Assembly: GCA_913020445.1 (NCBI GenBank)
Contig: CAJWAR010000029.1
Coordinates: 1 to 50,185 of the forward strand
Direction of reading: 5' to 3'
Source of the DNA: an uncultured Rhodospirillaceae bacterium
GTDB lineage: Bacteria > Pseudomonadota > Alphaproteobacteria > Rhodospirillales > UBA2165
Length of the DNA: 50,185 bases
Position numbers and translations under genes: made by a program. Positions 25,435-35,394 of the stretch are shown one piece after another. The notes below the pieces were generated by a model, which made no database searches, was not told where the DNA came from, and saw nothing but the letters and a program-made list of their open reading frames with translations. Positions within the stretch are counted from its first letter, which is position 1. Every line of letters begins with the position of its first letter.

Positions 25435-26724
25435 ATGGATCGCCTCGACACTTTAATTGAAACTCACCCGCTGCCAACGTGGCGTCCGGTGGCGTATACA
25501 ATCATCGTCTTAATTAGCGGCGCATTAACGTGGGCGTTTTTTGCCGAGCTCGACGAAGTGACGGTTGCCGAAGGCACGGTGGTGCCAAAGGGTGATCTGA
25601 AAGTCATCCAGCATTTGGAAGGCGGTATTATTAAAAGTATCAGCGTGCGCGAAGGCAGCGCGGTTAAAACCGGGCAGATTCTATTGGAACTGGACCGCGC
25701 TTCTTCGGGCTTGAATAAAGAGGAACTCATTGTCCGCTTGGATAGCCAGATCGTTTTACAAGCACGGCTTGAGGCCGAAGCGACCGGCGCGAAGCCAATC
25801 TTTCCGGATGAAGTAAGAAGACGTCATCCGCGACTATTGTCAGCCCAGCAAAAGACCTTCGATGCGCGCCAGCGAGAACTTCGCTCGACATTAAGCGTAC
25901 TCAGCAATCAAATCCGCCAACGCGAACTTGAAGTTGCCGAACTCGTTTCAAAAAAACGCTCTGCCGACCGCAACTTAAATCTGGCCAAAGAGCGGCTCAA
26001 AGATTCGGCCGAACTGTTGAAGCAAAAACTGGTGCCGCGGATGGAGCACCTCAAGCTCGAAGCTGAAGTTGAAGATCTTGAAAGTGAATCATCTACTTTA
26101 AGTACGGCGATCCCCCGCACCAAAGCCGGTGTCGACGAGGCTAAAGTCCGGCAAACAGAAACCAAGGATCGCTTTAGCCGGGAAGCCCGCGATGAACTTG
26201 GCAACATCGAAGAAACCATTGCGCGTCTCAAAGAAGAACTCACTGTGGCCGGTGAGCGGGGTGCCCGGCTTGAGGTCAAAAGCCCAATTGACGGTATTGT
26301 TAAGAACGTGCGCTATTCGACAACGGGAGGTGTGGTAAAGCCTGGCGAGCCAATCATGGAAATCGTTCCCACTGGTGAGAAATTAATCATTGATGCCAAG
26401 CTTAACCCGATTGATCGCGGCTTTGTTCAGACTGGCCAGCCGGCGCGGGTGAAAATCTCAACCTACAATTTTGTCCAATATGGCGCTTTGGATGGTGTGG
26501 TAACACTTGTCGCCGCAGATTCCACCGAAGATCCTGATACCGGCCCGTTTTTCCAGGTCCAGGTTGAAACCGACAAAACTTATCTCGGCGCAAAGGAAGG
26601 CGATTTACCGATTTCTGCCGGTATGCTGGCAACCGTTGACATTCATACCGGTACAAAGACAGTGATCGATTTTCTGATAAAACCGGTTCTTAAAATGAAA
26701 GCTGAGGCTTTTCGCGAAAGATAG
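25435..26724 (+). CDS. HlyD-family membrane fusion protein of a type I secretion system
   Basis: A 429-residue periplasmic adaptor joining the inner-membrane ABC protein to TolC. One N-terminal span (VAYTIIVLISGALTWAFFAE, about 18-38) is followed by the biotinyl-lipoyl half motif (VAEGTVVPKGDLKVIQHLEG then IIKSISVREGSAVKTGQILL). A long coiled-coil hairpin runs from about 90 to 270 (SNQIRQRELEVAELVSKKRS, RMEHLKLEAEVEDLESESST). The second lipoyl half follows (RLEVKSPIDGIVKNVRYSTT), then a C-terminal beta domain (PARVKISTYNFVQYGALDGV). Length and order are those of HlyD/PrtE proteins. It starts 43 bp after the ABC gene and is probably cotranscribed with it. No frame damage is seen in this gene. 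Confidence 0.93.
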   Translation: MDRLDTLIETHPLPTWRPVAYTIIVLISGALTWAFFAELDEVTVAEGTVVPKGDLKVIQHLEGGIIKSISVREGSAVKTGQILLELDRASSGLNKEELIVRLDSQIVLQARLEAEATGAKPIFPDEVRRRHPRLLSAQQKTFDARQRELRSTLSVLSNQIRQRELEVAELVSKKRSADRNLNLAKERLKDSAELLKQKLVPRMEHLKLEAEVEDLESESSTLSTAIPRTKAGVDEAKVRQTETKDRFSREARDELGNIEETIARLKEELTVAGERGARLEVKSPIDGIVKNVRYSTTGGVVKPGEPIMEIVPTGEKLIIDAKLNPIDRGFVQTGQPARVKISTYNFVQYGALDGVVTLVAADSTEDPDTGPFFQVQVETDKTYLGAKEGDLPISAGMLATVDIHTGTKTVIDFLIKPVLKMKAEAFRER

Positions 26725-26903
26725 AAATCGGCTTACAACAGGTGAATTTGCATAACATATTGCTTTTTAATAAGGATTCGGTTTATTCATCAATAGTAGC
26801 CGGTGTATAAATCATACGGATAGCAATAAAATTTAAACCATTTGTGTTGATATACTAACTTAACGTGAGTGGGATATTGGGCTAATTATATCGGGGGTCT
26901 TAA

Positions 26904-27695
26904 ATGTCGATAGGAACCATCCTCGGTTTCATCATTGGAATAGGATTGTTTATTGGTGCAATTGCAGTTGCCACCGATGATTTCCTGGTATTTTTAAACC
27001 TCCCCAGTCTGGTCATGGTTGTTGGCGGCACCTTGGCATCTTCTTTTATCTCATATGAAGCACGTTACGTTCTACTGTCGCTGAAAATGATCTACCGGAT
27101 TGTTTTCGCCCCACAAGTTAGCCGCAACTTGTTGAAATCAGAAGTTGGCCGTGTGATTCGCTGGGGCTACACGGTGCAGAAGTCAGGCCTTCCCGCCCTT
27201 GAAGCCGAAGCCAGCAAATTAAAACGCACCGATCGATTTATGGCCTTTGGCGTCGATATGGTCATTAGTGGTTATACCGGCGAAGAAGTTCGCGATATTT
27301 TGAACACCACCATCGAGACATCGTTCGGCCGCAATACCGTTCAGGCAAACATCTTAAAAACCATGGGCGCTATATCGCCTGCCTTCGGCATGATCGGAAC
27401 CCTGGTCGGTCTGGTCATTATGCTGGGCAATTTGAGTGATCCGGAAAATCTCGGGCCCGCATTAGCCGTGGCATTGGTGACGACGCTTTATGGTGTGCTG
27501 TTTGCCCGCTTGCTGTTCATACCGGTAGCGACGAAAATTCAGCAACGCGAAGAGATCGTACGGTTTAGAAATTATCTGGTAGCTGAGGGACTTTCGCTGC
27601 TCGCTGAGCGCCGTTCTCCCCGCTACATTCAAGATAAAATGAACAGCTTTCTGGACCCGGCAATTCATTTCAACATCGACAAAATGAAAAAATAA
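26904..27695 (+). CDS. motA: MotA-type flagellar stator protein
   Basis: A 263-residue inner-membrane protein of the MotA/PomA family that forms the ion channel of a flagellar stator with MotB. Four spans are visible: TILGFIIGIGLFIGAIAV, LPSLVMVVGGTLASSFIS, then the pair AISPAFGMIGTLVGLVIM and ALAVALVTTLYGVLFARLLF. The cytoplasmic loop between spans 2 and 3 has the usual charged region (RTDRFMAFGVDMVISGYTGE). The Pro of the third span (SPAFG) is conserved. The ATG follows GGGGGT. It is followed 27 bp later by motB. The length is that of true stator proteins and there is no long C-terminal tail as in ZorA. Its place behind type I secretion genes and away from other flagellar genes in this window is unusual. 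Confidence 0.9.
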   Translation: MSIGTILGFIIGIGLFIGAIAVATDDFLVFLNLPSLVMVVGGTLASSFISYEARYVLLSLKMIYRIVFAPQVSRNLLKSEVGRVIRWGYTVQKSGLPALEAEASKLKRTDRFMAFGVDMVISGYTGEEVRDILNTTIETSFGRNTVQANILKTMGAISPAFGMIGTLVGLVIMLGNLSDPENLGPALAVALVTTLYGVLFARLLFIPVATKIQQREEIVRFRNYLVAEGLSLLAERRSPRYIQDKMNSFLDPAIHFNIDKMKK

Positions 27696-27722
27696 AATTT
27701 ACGACTAGGTGAGAAATTAACC

Positions 27723-28460
27723 ATGTCAGTGCCTCCAGCACCCAAAACAGACGATGCTTCAGAAGATTGGCTTGTCACCTATGCCGACGCCATAACCCTG
27801 TTGATGGCCTTCTTCGTGCTGTTCTTTTCGTTCTCCAAAGTTGATCTGGAGATTTACGATCAAGTTGCGGCTGGCCTCAACGAAAATATGGCCAGCAAGG
27901 AGCGTAAAGACGACAAAAATGAACTAGAAGAAGATTTGCGCGATATCCTGATCCAGGAAGGCGCCGAGGAAGCCGTTAAAGTCGGCACCGATGCGGACGG
28001 TAGCATCACTCTGGAATTGGATGGCGGCGCCTTCTTTAAGCCGGGCTCCGCCGATCTGACCGATCAAGCAGTGCCGGTATTAAAAAGCATTTACGAAGAA
28101 CTGGCGTCACCGATCTATCACAGCTTCAATATATCTATCGAAGGACATACCGACGATGATCCGATCAGCTCGCTAAAATTTCCCTCCAACTGGGAATTAT
28201 CATCCGGCAGAGCATCGACGGTGGTGCGTTTCATGATCACCGAGGGCATGACGCGGACGCGTCTCAAAGCAACTGGTTATGCGGACACAAGGCCGAAATT
28301 TCCTAATCGGGACGCTCAGGGTGCACCGATTATTGACAATATGGTCGCCAATCGGCGTGTCGTGCTGCGCATCAATCGCAAGCCGATTTATCAAAAAGTT
28401 AAAATTCCGCAATTCCGCCGTAAAAAACGCGACGGCAAGAAAACAAAATCAATTAAATAA
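27723..28460 (+). CDS. motB: MotB-type stator protein with OmpA peptidoglycan-binding domain
   Basis: A 245-residue partner of the MotA protein just upstream. The single span carries the proton-binding Asp in WLVTYADAITLLMAFFVLFF (about residues 18-38). After a linker (about 45-85) comes the OmpA/MotB domain (about 95-225: FFKPGSADLTDQAVPVLKSI, ISIEGHTDDDPI, NWELSSGRASTVVRFM, GYADTRPKFPN, NRRVVLRIN), which anchors the stator to peptidoglycan. The C-terminus is strongly basic (RRKKRDGKKTKSIK). Asp rather than a sodium-type pore context suggests proton drive, but this cannot be decided from the span alone. MotA and MotB form a two-gene unit. Confidence 0.92.
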   Translation: MSVPPAPKTDDASEDWLVTYADAITLLMAFFVLFFSFSKVDLEIYDQVAAGLNENMASKERKDDKNELEEDLRDILIQEGAEEAVKVGTDADGSITLELDGGAFFKPGSADLTDQAVPVLKSIYEELASPIYHSFNISIEGHTDDDPISSLKFPSNWELSSGRASTVVRFMITEGMTRTRLKATGYADTRPKFPNRDAQGAPIIDNMVANRRVVLRINRKPIYQKVKIPQFRRKKRDGKKTKSIK

Positions 28461-28506
28461 CGGAGATTTTTTTGATGCCATAGAACTGGCATTCAGGCGG
28501 GCAAAA

Positions 28507-29337
28507 TTACTCGACAATAAAATCCATATTTTCCTGAATAACGAAAGTACCGTCCCATTCACGGGCGGCATCTTCGGCGAGCTTATCCATAAATACATCA
28601 TCATGTTCCGGGTCATGATGAAAAATACCCAGCCGTTTCGCACCAGCCATTTTACAGAGCTTGACGCCTTCTTGCCAAGTTGAATGCCCCCAGCCAATTC
28701 GGCTTGGGAATTCCTCCTCGGTATAGGTGGCATCATAGATCACCAGATCGGCGCCTTCGATAAGGCGCAATACATTTTCATCTGGCTCGCCCGGCACGTG
28801 TTCGGTATCCGTTATCAGGCACATGGATTTGCCTTTATAATCAACACGATATCCAGTGGCATCATTTGGATGATGCAGCAATGCTGTACTCACTTTGACG
28901 CCTGGGCTTTCGCCAATATCCAATTCGTCGCCCGCCTTGAAATCCGTAAATGTCATTTGAGATTGCATCGCCTCGAGCGGGATCGGAAACATCGGGTTTT
29001 CCATCTGCGCTTCGAAGACATTTTTAATGCCGCCCTTATCAATCATATGGCCGGCCATAATATCGAACTTTCGATTGGGATCAAAAGCCGGCGCGAAGAA
29101 AGGAAATCCGTTAATGTGATCCCAATGAGTATGGGTCAGCAACATGTAGCAATGCTCCATGTTAGTTTTCATCAGTTGCTGACCAAGACTTCGAATGCCG
29201 GTGCCACAGTCGAGTAATATCGTCTGATCTCCAACTTCGACTTCGAGACTGGTGGTATTACCACCATATTTCAGGTGAGTTGGTGCCGGACAGGCAATAC
29301 TCCCCCGACATCCCCATATTTTTACTCTAATTGACAT
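28507..29337 (-). CDS. MBL-fold hydrolase of the cyclic-phosphodiesterase type
   Basis: A 276-residue metallo-beta-lactamase-fold enzyme. It opens with the group's typical start (VKIWGCRGSIACPAP, LKYGGNTTSLEV). The metal motif HxHxDH is in LLTHTHWDHINGFPFF, a metal His is in HHPNDATGYRV, an Asp is in LITDTEH, a further conserved Asp is in LVIYDATYTEEEF, and a late His is in IFHHDPEHDD. Members of this group act on phosphodiesters, including cyclic nucleotides. With two class III cyclase genes within 12 kb, hydrolysis of cAMP or cGMP is a fair inference, not a proof. It lies 46 bp from motB in convergent orientation. No signal peptide is present, so it is cytoplasmic. Confidence 0.85.
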   Translation of the reverse strand: MSIRVKIWGCRGSIACPAPTHLKYGGNTTSLEVEVGDQTILLDCGTGIRSLGQQLMKTNMEHCYMLLTHTHWDHINGFPFFAPAFDPNRKFDIMAGHMIDKGGIKNVFEAQMENPMFPIPLEAMQSQMTFTDFKAGDELDIGESPGVKVSTALLHHPNDATGYRVDYKGKSMCLITDTEHVPGEPDENVLRLIEGADLVIYDATYTEEEFPSRIGWGHSTWQEGVKLCKMAGAKRLGIFHHDPEHDDVFMDKLAEDAAREWDGTFVIQENMDFIVE

Positions 29338-29456
29338 TCAATATTTTTTCCCACACAGAGCGATTTGAGGCCTTTTGCCTTTTGACATGCCATAATTGAA
29401 GTGCATTGTAAATCATTCGTAATAGTTGACACCTAAACTAATGTACCGCTTCTAAT

Positions 29457-30200
29457 TTATCTATGAGCGTTATCACTCAACTCAATTTTTGTCCCAACAT
29501 TCAAATTTAACAATTCCGCTGCTCGTCCTTTATTAGCGGCGATTTCAACCAAACCATTTGAATTCACAAACCAAAATGCTTGTCCCTTTGACACGCTTGA
29601 AAATGTAAGAGCTTTATTTAAGTAAACATGATTTACCCGTAATGCAATTGACGGTTTTACGAAGTATTCTCGCATCCCCGTAATCGCATTGCCGTAATGA
29701 TCAATATAAATGACTTCGGCCAAATTATCCGGCCACTTATCCTGCCTCTGCCACTCGATTGAACGCTCTATGCCCGGTTTATCATCACCATTGGCAATCA
29801 TCGCCGCCACCGGAGCAAAAATATCACGCCCGTGAAAACTAGCTGAAACAGTATCAGGCGGCCAATCGATTTCCCAAATTTTTGCCGTAGGATTGGCGCC
29901 TCGTAACACCATCTCGAATAACCCATTACCTGGACCGACAAAATATTTTCCCTCCGCCTCAATGATCACGCCAGGCCTTTCACCGCCGACACCAGGATCA
30001 ACAACACAGACAAAGATCGAGCCCCTCGGAAAAGCCTCTGCATAGGCAGCCAATAAATAGGCGGCGGCCATTGGGTTCTGGCACGGTGCATCGGAAAATA
30101 AGTCAATAATCGGCACTTCAGGCGCTATTTCGATCAATTTTGCCTTCATTTGACCGATGTATGGACCGGTGGCGCCGAAATCTGTGAAAAGAACAAACAT
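29457..30200 (-). CDS. S-adenosyl-L-methionine hydrolase (hydroxide adenosyltransferase, DUF62)
   Basis: A protein of about 247 residues of the SAM hydroxide adenosyltransferase family, which splits SAM into adenosine and methionine. Motifs: LFTDFGATGPYIGQMKAKL at the N-terminus, FVCVVDPGVGGERPGV, YFVGPGNGLFEMV, ASFHGRDIFAPVAAMIA, and in the C-terminal barrel VIYIDHYGNAITGM. The ATG at 30200 (MFVLFTDFG) is chosen because the family starts there; an in-frame ATG at 30230 adds ten hydrophobic residues, and neither has a clear ribosome site. It belongs with the hydroxide group rather than the fluorinase/chlorinase group as far as can be judged by eye. It is transcribed toward the MBL gene. Confidence 0.85.
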   Translation of the reverse strand: MFVLFTDFGATGPYIGQMKAKLIEIAPEVPIIDLFSDAPCQNPMAAAYLLAAYAEAFPRGSIFVCVVDPGVGGERPGVIIEAEGKYFVGPGNGLFEMVLRGANPTAKIWEIDWPPDTVSASFHGRDIFAPVAAMIANGDDKPGIERSIEWQRQDKWPDNLAEVIYIDHYGNAITGMREYFVKPSIALRVNHVYLNKALTFSSVSKGQAFWFVNSNGLVEIAANKGRAAELLNLNVGTKIELSDNAHR

Positions 30201-30244
30201 AAGCGTAGGGTAAAGCAGGATTCTGAGCATATCAAAGCGTTTTA

Positions 30245-30296
30245 TCTGACAATTAACCCTTTAATTTCAATAGTTAAGGGGTAAAATTGTCTCAGA
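30245..30296. repeat. Imperfect 52-bp inverted repeat upstream of the SAM hydrolase gene
   Basis: The left arm TCTGACAATTAACCCTTTAA and the right arm TTAAGGGGTAAAATTGTC (followed by TCAGA) pair imperfectly around a nine-base loop. It lies between the SAM hydrolase start and the stop of the tiny gene at 30307, so on the minus strand it may end the tiny gene's transcript. Confidence 0.4.
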
Positions 30297-30306
30297 AACG
30301 CCAAAT

Positions 30307-30429
30307 TTATCGCTCTGTGGGCGTGACGAATTGATCTTTATCCCGTATTATAGCTTCGAAATAAGTCACGAGGCGTAAAATCCGTCTCATTTTCCGGTAG
30401 CCAAAGAACTTGCCACCGGGATGGACCAC
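30307..30429 (-). CDS. Tiny hypothetical protein (40 residues) with a strong ribosome binding site
   Basis: GTG at 30429 is preceded by AGGAGGGG six bases upstream, the strongest Shine-Dalgarno match in this part of the window. The product is basic and compact: it starts VHPGGKFFGYRKMRRILRLV, followed by TYFEAIIRDKDQFVTPTER, and ends at TAA (30309-30307). There is no membrane span or signal peptide. An internal Met (MRRILRLV) is a second possible start. The residue mix and the good start signal suggest a real gene. Family not recognised. Confidence 0.45.
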   Translation of the reverse strand: MVHPGGKFFGYRKMRRILRLVTYFEAIIRDKDQFVTPTER

Positions 30430-30739
30430 AATAGGCCCCTCCTGATACGTCCGTTATATGGGCGCATTACTTTGGATGGTTTTAACGGCGGATCGGCGGT
30501 TCATGGGAACTGTCCCTTTTTTTACGGGATTGAACAGAGCCATTTTCCAGGCCTTATTGCCGAAAAGAGCCGCCGTAATTTCGGAGGAACGACGGCCTTG
30601 ACCCAATTTGGCACTCGAATTTTTCGGGTAAAATTGGGGAGTTTGGGGAGATAAATGTGACTGGCGGGTGATTGCAAGGGCGGATTTGTCCTGCTATCAA
30701 CACGCTCTTTTTGAAGTGGAATAACGCGTACGAGGGACT
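30430..30739. other. Gene-free leader region of gltB
   Basis: About 310 bp without a convincing gene between the tiny minus-strand gene and gltB. It contains a small hairpin with T-run (GGGA-ACTG-TCCC then seven T, 30505-30523) that could act as an attenuator-like stop in the gltB leader, although the stem is only four pairs. No clear promoter boxes or known riboswitch are seen. Confidence 0.4.
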
Positions 30740-33700
30740 ATGGGTAAGTTTGGGCAGCCAAAAAAACAAGGGTTATATAATCCCAGTAAGGAACACGATT
30801 CATGCGGTGTTGGCTTTGTCGCCAACATCAAGAACCGCAAGAGCCATGAAGTTATCCAACAGGGTTTAACGGTGCTTGGCAATTTAACGCATCGCGGCGC
30901 CGCCGGTGCGGACCCTCTGGCCGGTGATGGCGCCGGTATTTTGATTCAAATCCCAGATCGTTTTTTGCGTGAGGAATGTGATGAGCTTGGCATCACCTTA
31001 CCCCAAGAAGGTGATTACGGCGTCGGCATGATATTTTTGCCACAGGATGAAAAGGCGCGCGCCGATTGCGAAAAAGCGATTGAAGACCTCGTAAGCAAAG
31101 AAGGACAGGCTGTTCTGGGTTGGCGTGATTTACCCACCGATAATTCCTGGCTCAGTGATTCAGTACGCGAAATGGAGCCTTTCATTCGGCAAATATTTAT
31201 CAGCAAAGGCGATAATTGCGCCGACAATAATGCCTTCGAAAGTAAGCTCTTTGTTATTCGTAAACAGGCTCACCATACCGTTGCAGCCAATAATATGGCT
31301 CGCGAAGAAGCGTATTACGTACCGACAATGTCTTCCCGCACAATTTGCTATAAGGGCATGATGCTGGCTGACCGGGTCGGCGAATATTATACGGATTTAA
31401 AAGATGACCGCTTCGAATCGGCGCTGGCACTCGTACACCAGCGCTTCTCGACCAACACCTTCCCATCTTGGGAATTGGCACAGCCGTTCCGCTATTTGTG
31501 CCACAATGGCGAAATAAATACGCTGCGCGGCAATATCAATTGGATGGCGGCCCGCCGCCATAATATGAGCTCAGATTTTCTCGGTGATGACCTCGACAAG
31601 TTGTGGCCTTTGATCGGCGATGGTAATTCAGATTCGGCGACTTTTGATAATGCGCTCGAACTCCTCGTTGCGGGGGGGTATTCCCTATCGCACGCCATGA
31701 TGCTGATGATTCCCGAAGCCTGGAATGATAATCCGCTGATGGATGAAGGACGCCGGGCGTTTTACGAATATAACGCAGCTCTCATGGAGCCATGGGATGG
31801 CCCCGCCGCTGTCGCCTTTACTGATGGCCGCCAAATCGGCGCGACCTTAGACCGCAACGGCCTCCGTCCGGCACGCTATATCGTTACCGATGATGATCTT
31901 TGCATCATGGGCTCTGAAGTTGGCGTGCTGGATATTCCAGATGAAAAAATCGTCAAGAAGTGGCGACTGCAGCCTGGTAAGATGTTCTTGATTGATCTCG
32001 AAGAAGGCCGGATTATCGACGATGCTGAGCTAAAAGACAGCCTGTCAAGTGCCTACCCGTTTCAGGATTGGCTCGATGAAACGCAGATTCGCTTGGAGGA
32101 CCTGCCAGCTGATGTCGAGCCGATGCCGCTCAACCATCAGACCTTGCTGGATCGTCAACAGGCTTTTGGCTACACCCAGGAAGATTTAAAATTCTTTTTA
32201 CTACCGATGGCAACCAGCGGTCAGGACCCAATTGGCTCGATGGGGCGTGATATCCCCCAAGCGGTGCTGTCTGATCGCCCGAAAATGTTGTTCGATTACT
32301 TCAAGCAGGCGTTTGCCCAAGTGACCAACCCGCCGATCGACCCAATTCGTGAGGAATTGGTGATGTCTTTGGTATCTTTGATCGGACCGCGGCCGAATCT
32401 TTTGGATTTGGAGACCGGCGGCAAACATATGCGCTTAGAAGTACGCCAGCCAATTTTGTCAAATGTCGATCTGGAGAAAATCCGTCATATTGATAGCCGT
32501 AACGGTTCTTTCCGCTCGGTAACTCTGAGCATGTGTTATGCCGCCTCAGAAGGTGCCGGCGGCATGAAAGCCGCGCTCGAGCAGCTCTGCAACGAAGCCC
32601 AGGAAAAAGTTCTTGAAGGGCAAAATATTCTGATTTTGTCGGATCGCGACGTAAATGCGGATCAAGTGGCGATCCCGTCTTTGTTGGCAACAGCAGCCGT
32701 GCATCATCACCTAATCCGGGAGGGTTTACGAACCGAATCGGGGCTGGTGGTTGAAACCGGTGAAGCCCGCCAAGTGCATGATTTTTGCTTACTGGCCGGT
32801 TACGGCGCCGAAGCAATTAATCCCTATTTGGCCTTTGACACGATCACCGATGCCCGCGATCAATTACCGGACGATTTATCGATCTCCGAGGCGCATACCC
32901 GCTACATTAAGGCGGCCGATAAAGGCATCCTTAAAGTGATGTCAAAAATGGGCATTTCGACCTATCAAAGCTATTGCGGCGCGCAGATTTTTGATGCCAT
33001 CGGCTTGCGTGACGAATTTGTTGAAGCCTATTTCACCAATACTGCCTCAGCGATTGAAGGCATCGGCCTCGCAGAGGTCGCTCAGGAAACGGTTACCCGC
33101 CACGAGCTCGCCTTCGGCAACTCGCCGATATTGGAAGAAGCTTTGGATGTTGGTGGTGAAATGGCCTATCGCATCCGCGGCGAAGAGCATATGTGGACGC
33201 CGGAGACAATATCTAAGCTGCAACATTCCGCGCGCGGTAACTCGCAGGAACTTTATAACAATTATGCCGCGGCGATGAATGACCATTCGCGCAAACTGAA
33301 AAACCTGCGCGGTCTGTTTGAGTTTGATTTTGACGGCAATGACAGTATTGCACTGGATGAAGTCGAACCGGCGGCTGAAATTGTCAAACGTTTCGTCACC
33401 GGCGCCATGTCGTTCGGCTCAATCTCTTTTGAGGCGCACACCAATCTCGCCATTGCGATGAACCGGATTGGCGGCAAGTCAAATACCGGTGAAGGTGGTG
33501 AGGAGCCCGAACGCTACGTACCACTCTCAAGTGGTGATTCGATGCGTTCAGCCATTAAGCAAGTAGCGTCAGGCCGCTTTGGTGTAACCGTCGAGTATCT
33601 TCGGAACGCCGATGAAATTCAGATCAAAATGGCACAAGGCGCGAAACCCGGTGAAGGAGGCCAGCTGCCAGGGCATAAAGTTGATGAAACGATTGCCCGT

Positions 33701-35392
33701 GTGCGCCACTCAACGCCCGGCGTCGGCCTAATCTCGCCACCACCACACCATGATATTTATTCGATTGAGGATTTAGCCCAGCTTATCCACGATCTAAAGA
33801 ACGTAAATCCGAAAGCCCGCATTAGTGTGAAACTGGTCTCGATCGTTGGTGTCGGCACAATTGCTGCGGGTGTCTCCAAAGCCCATGCAGATCACGTGCT
33901 GATCTCCGGCATGGATGGCGGCACAGGTGCCAGCCCGATTACGTCGGTGATGAATGCCGGCTCGGCGTGGGAAATTGGCCTCGCTGAAACCCACCAAACA
34001 CTGGTCTTAAACAAGCTCCGCGGTCGTATTTGCGTACAGGCCGATGGTGGTATTCGCACCGGTCGGGATGTTGCTGTTGCGGCCCTCTTGGGCGCCGATG
34101 AATACGGTATTGCCACTGCTGCTCTGATCGCTTCCGGCTGTCTGATGATGCGGAAATGTCATCTCAACACCTGCCCGGTTGGCATCGCGACGCAAGACGC
34201 GGAACTGCGCAAGAAATTCAAAGGCAAGCCGGAGCATGTGGTGAATTATATGTTCTTTGTTGCCGAAGAAATGCGCCAAATTATGGCTGAGCTGGGCATA
34301 CGCACCGTCAATGAAATGATTGGGCGTTCTGATCTCTTGCAGATGAACAAAGCGATCGATCATTGGAAAGCCAATGGCCTCGACCTCTCACGCATCCTCT
34401 ACAAACCGGATATGGGCCCGGATGTCGCCGTCTATCATTCTGAAGATCAGGATCACGGCCTCGATAGAGCGCTTGATAACAAACTAATTGAAGAAGCTAA
34501 ACCGGCGCTTGAAACCGGTCAGGCAGTTAAAATTGAAACCGATGTCGCCAATATCAATCGGACCGTGGGTGCCATGCTGTCCGGCGAAATCGCGGAGAAA
34601 TATGGCCAGGCTGGGTTACCGGATGACACCATTTATATCAAAGCCAAAGGATCGGGTGGTCAAAGCTTCGGTGCGTTCCTTTCCAAAGGCGTCAGTATCG
34701 AACTTGAGGGTGATGCCAATGATTATATTGGTAAAGGCCTGAGCGGTGGCCGCTTAGTGGTCTACCCGCCAAAGGTTTCGACGTTTAAAGCCGAAGCAAA
34801 CATCGTCATCGGTAATGTGGCACTGTATGGCGCGATCGAAGGCGAATGTTATTTCCGGGGCGTTGCCGGCGAGCGTTTTGCCGTCCGTAACTCCGGCGCG
34901 ACGGCCGTCGTCGAAGGTGTTGGCGATCATTGCTGCGAATATATGACGGGCGGTGTTGTTGTCGTGCTTGGTGAAACGGGTCGCAACTTTGCGGCTGGCA
35001 TGAGCGGCGGCATTGCCTATGTCCTCAACGAATCACATGATTTCGACATTCGCTGCAATATGGCGATGGTCGATCTCGAACCGATCAGCGACGAAGATCG
35101 TATGCTGGAAGATCATGGCCATCAACGCGGCGATCTCGAAACTCATGGCCGGGTCGACATTATGAGCGACATGACCGGCTATGATGCGCTGCGTTTACGT
35201 AAATTAATTGAAAATCACATGCACTATACCGATAGCGATAGGGCACGGGAGATTCTCGACAATTGGGATGATTACCTGCCGAAATTTGTCAAAGTTATGC
35301 CTGTTGATTACCGCCGGGCGCTGCAGGAGATGCAGGCGCGGGCTGATGAAGAAGCCGAACCGTCAGAAATCGGCGTTGCGGTAGGAGACTGA
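30740..35392 (+). CDS. gltB: Glutamate synthase (NADPH) large subunit
   Basis: A 1550-residue alpha subunit that moves the amide nitrogen of glutamine to 2-oxoglutarate. The N-terminal amidotransferase domain begins at the conserved Cys in [14 protein letters not shown] (about residue 22), so a short propeptide is removed. The central and FMN domains follow ([48 protein letters not shown]). The [3Fe-4S] cysteines are in [19 protein letters not shown] near 1130-1150. The C-terminal GXGXG beta-helix is present ([34 protein letters not shown]). Length and order are normal for proteobacterial GltB. The TGA stop is two bases before the gltD start, so the two are cotranscribed. This shows that TGA is a normal stop codon here. 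Confidence 0.97.
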   Translation: MGKFGQPKKQGLYNPSKEHDSCGVGFVANIKNRKSHEVIQQGLTVLGNLTHRGAAGADPLAGDGAGILIQIPDRFLREECDELGITLPQEGDYGVGMIFLPQDEKARADCEKAIEDLVSKEGQAVLGWRDLPTDNSWLSDSVREMEPFIRQIFISKGDNCADNNAFESKLFVIRKQAHHTVAANNMAREEAYYVPTMSSRTICYKGMMLADRVGEYYTDLKDDRFESALALVHQRFSTNTFPSWELAQPFRYLCHNGEINTLRGNINWMAARRHNMSSDFLGDDLDKLWPLIGDGNSDSATFDNALELLVAGGYSLSHAMMLMIPEAWNDNPLMDEGRRAFYEYNAALMEPWDGPAAVAFTDGRQIGATLDRNGLRPARYIVTDDDLCIMGSEVGVLDIPDEKIVKKWRLQPGKMFLIDLEEGRIIDDAELKDSLSSAYPFQDWLDETQIRLEDLPADVEPMPLNHQTLLDRQQAFGYTQEDLKFFLLPMATSGQDPIGSMGRDIPQAVLSDRPKMLFDYFKQAFAQVTNPPIDPIREELVMSLVSLIGPRPNLLDLETGGKHMRLEVRQPILSNVDLEKIRHIDSRNGSFRSVTLSMCYAASEGAGGMKAALEQLCNEAQEKVLEGQNILILSDRDVNADQVAIPSLLATAAVHHHLIREGLRTESGLVVETGEARQVHDFCLLAGYGAEAINPYLAFDTITDARDQLPDDLSISEAHTRYIKAADKGILKVMSKMGISTYQSYCGAQIFDAIGLRDEFVEAYFTNTASAIEGIGLAEVAQETVTRHELAFGNSPILEEALDVGGEMAYRIRGEEHMWTPETISKLQHSARGNSQELYNNYAAAMNDHSRKLKNLRGLFEFDFDGNDSIALDEVEPAAEIVKRFVTGAMSFGSISFEAHTNLAIAMNRIGGKSNTGEGGEEPERYVPLSSGDSMRSAIKQVASGRFGVTVEYLRNADEIQIKMAQGAKPGEGGQLPGHKVDETIARVRHSTPGVGLISPPPHHDIYSIEDLAQLIHDLKNVNPKARISVKLVSIVGVGTIAAGVSKAHADHVLISGMDGGTGASPITSVMNAGSAWEIGLAETHQTLVLNKLRGRICVQADGGIRTGRDVAVAALLGADEYGIATAALIASGCLMMRKCHLNTCPVGIATQDAELRKKFKGKPEHVVNYMFFVAEEMRQIMAELGIRTVNEMIGRSDLLQMNKAIDHWKANGLDLSRILYKPDMGPDVAVYHSEDQDHGLDRALDNKLIEEAKPALETGQAVKIETDVANINRTVGAMLSGEIAEKYGQAGLPDDTIYIKAKGSGGQSFGAFLSKGVSIELEGDANDYIGKGLSGGRLVVYPPKVSTFKAEANIVIGNVALYGAIEGECYFRGVAGERFAVRNSGATAVVEGVGDHCCEYMTGGVVVVLGETGRNFAAGMSGGIAYVLNESHDFDIRCNMAMVDLEPISDEDRMLEDHGHQRGDLETHGRVDIMSDMTGYDALRLRKLIENHMHYTDSDRAREILDNWDDYLPKFVKVMPVDYRRALQEMQARADEEAEPSEIGVAVGD

Positions 35393-35394
35393 TC

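Noticed and set aside
26904..28460. MotA/MotB pair as part of a Zorya-type defence system
   Set aside because: The MotA protein has normal stator length without the long ZorA tail, MotB has the normal OmpA domain, and no zorC, zorD or zorE gene is nearby.
30608..30625. A TTGGCAC word upstream of gltB that resembles the -24 element of a sigma-54 promoter
   Set aside because: The -12 element (TTGC) is missing at the right spacing; only a T-run follows.
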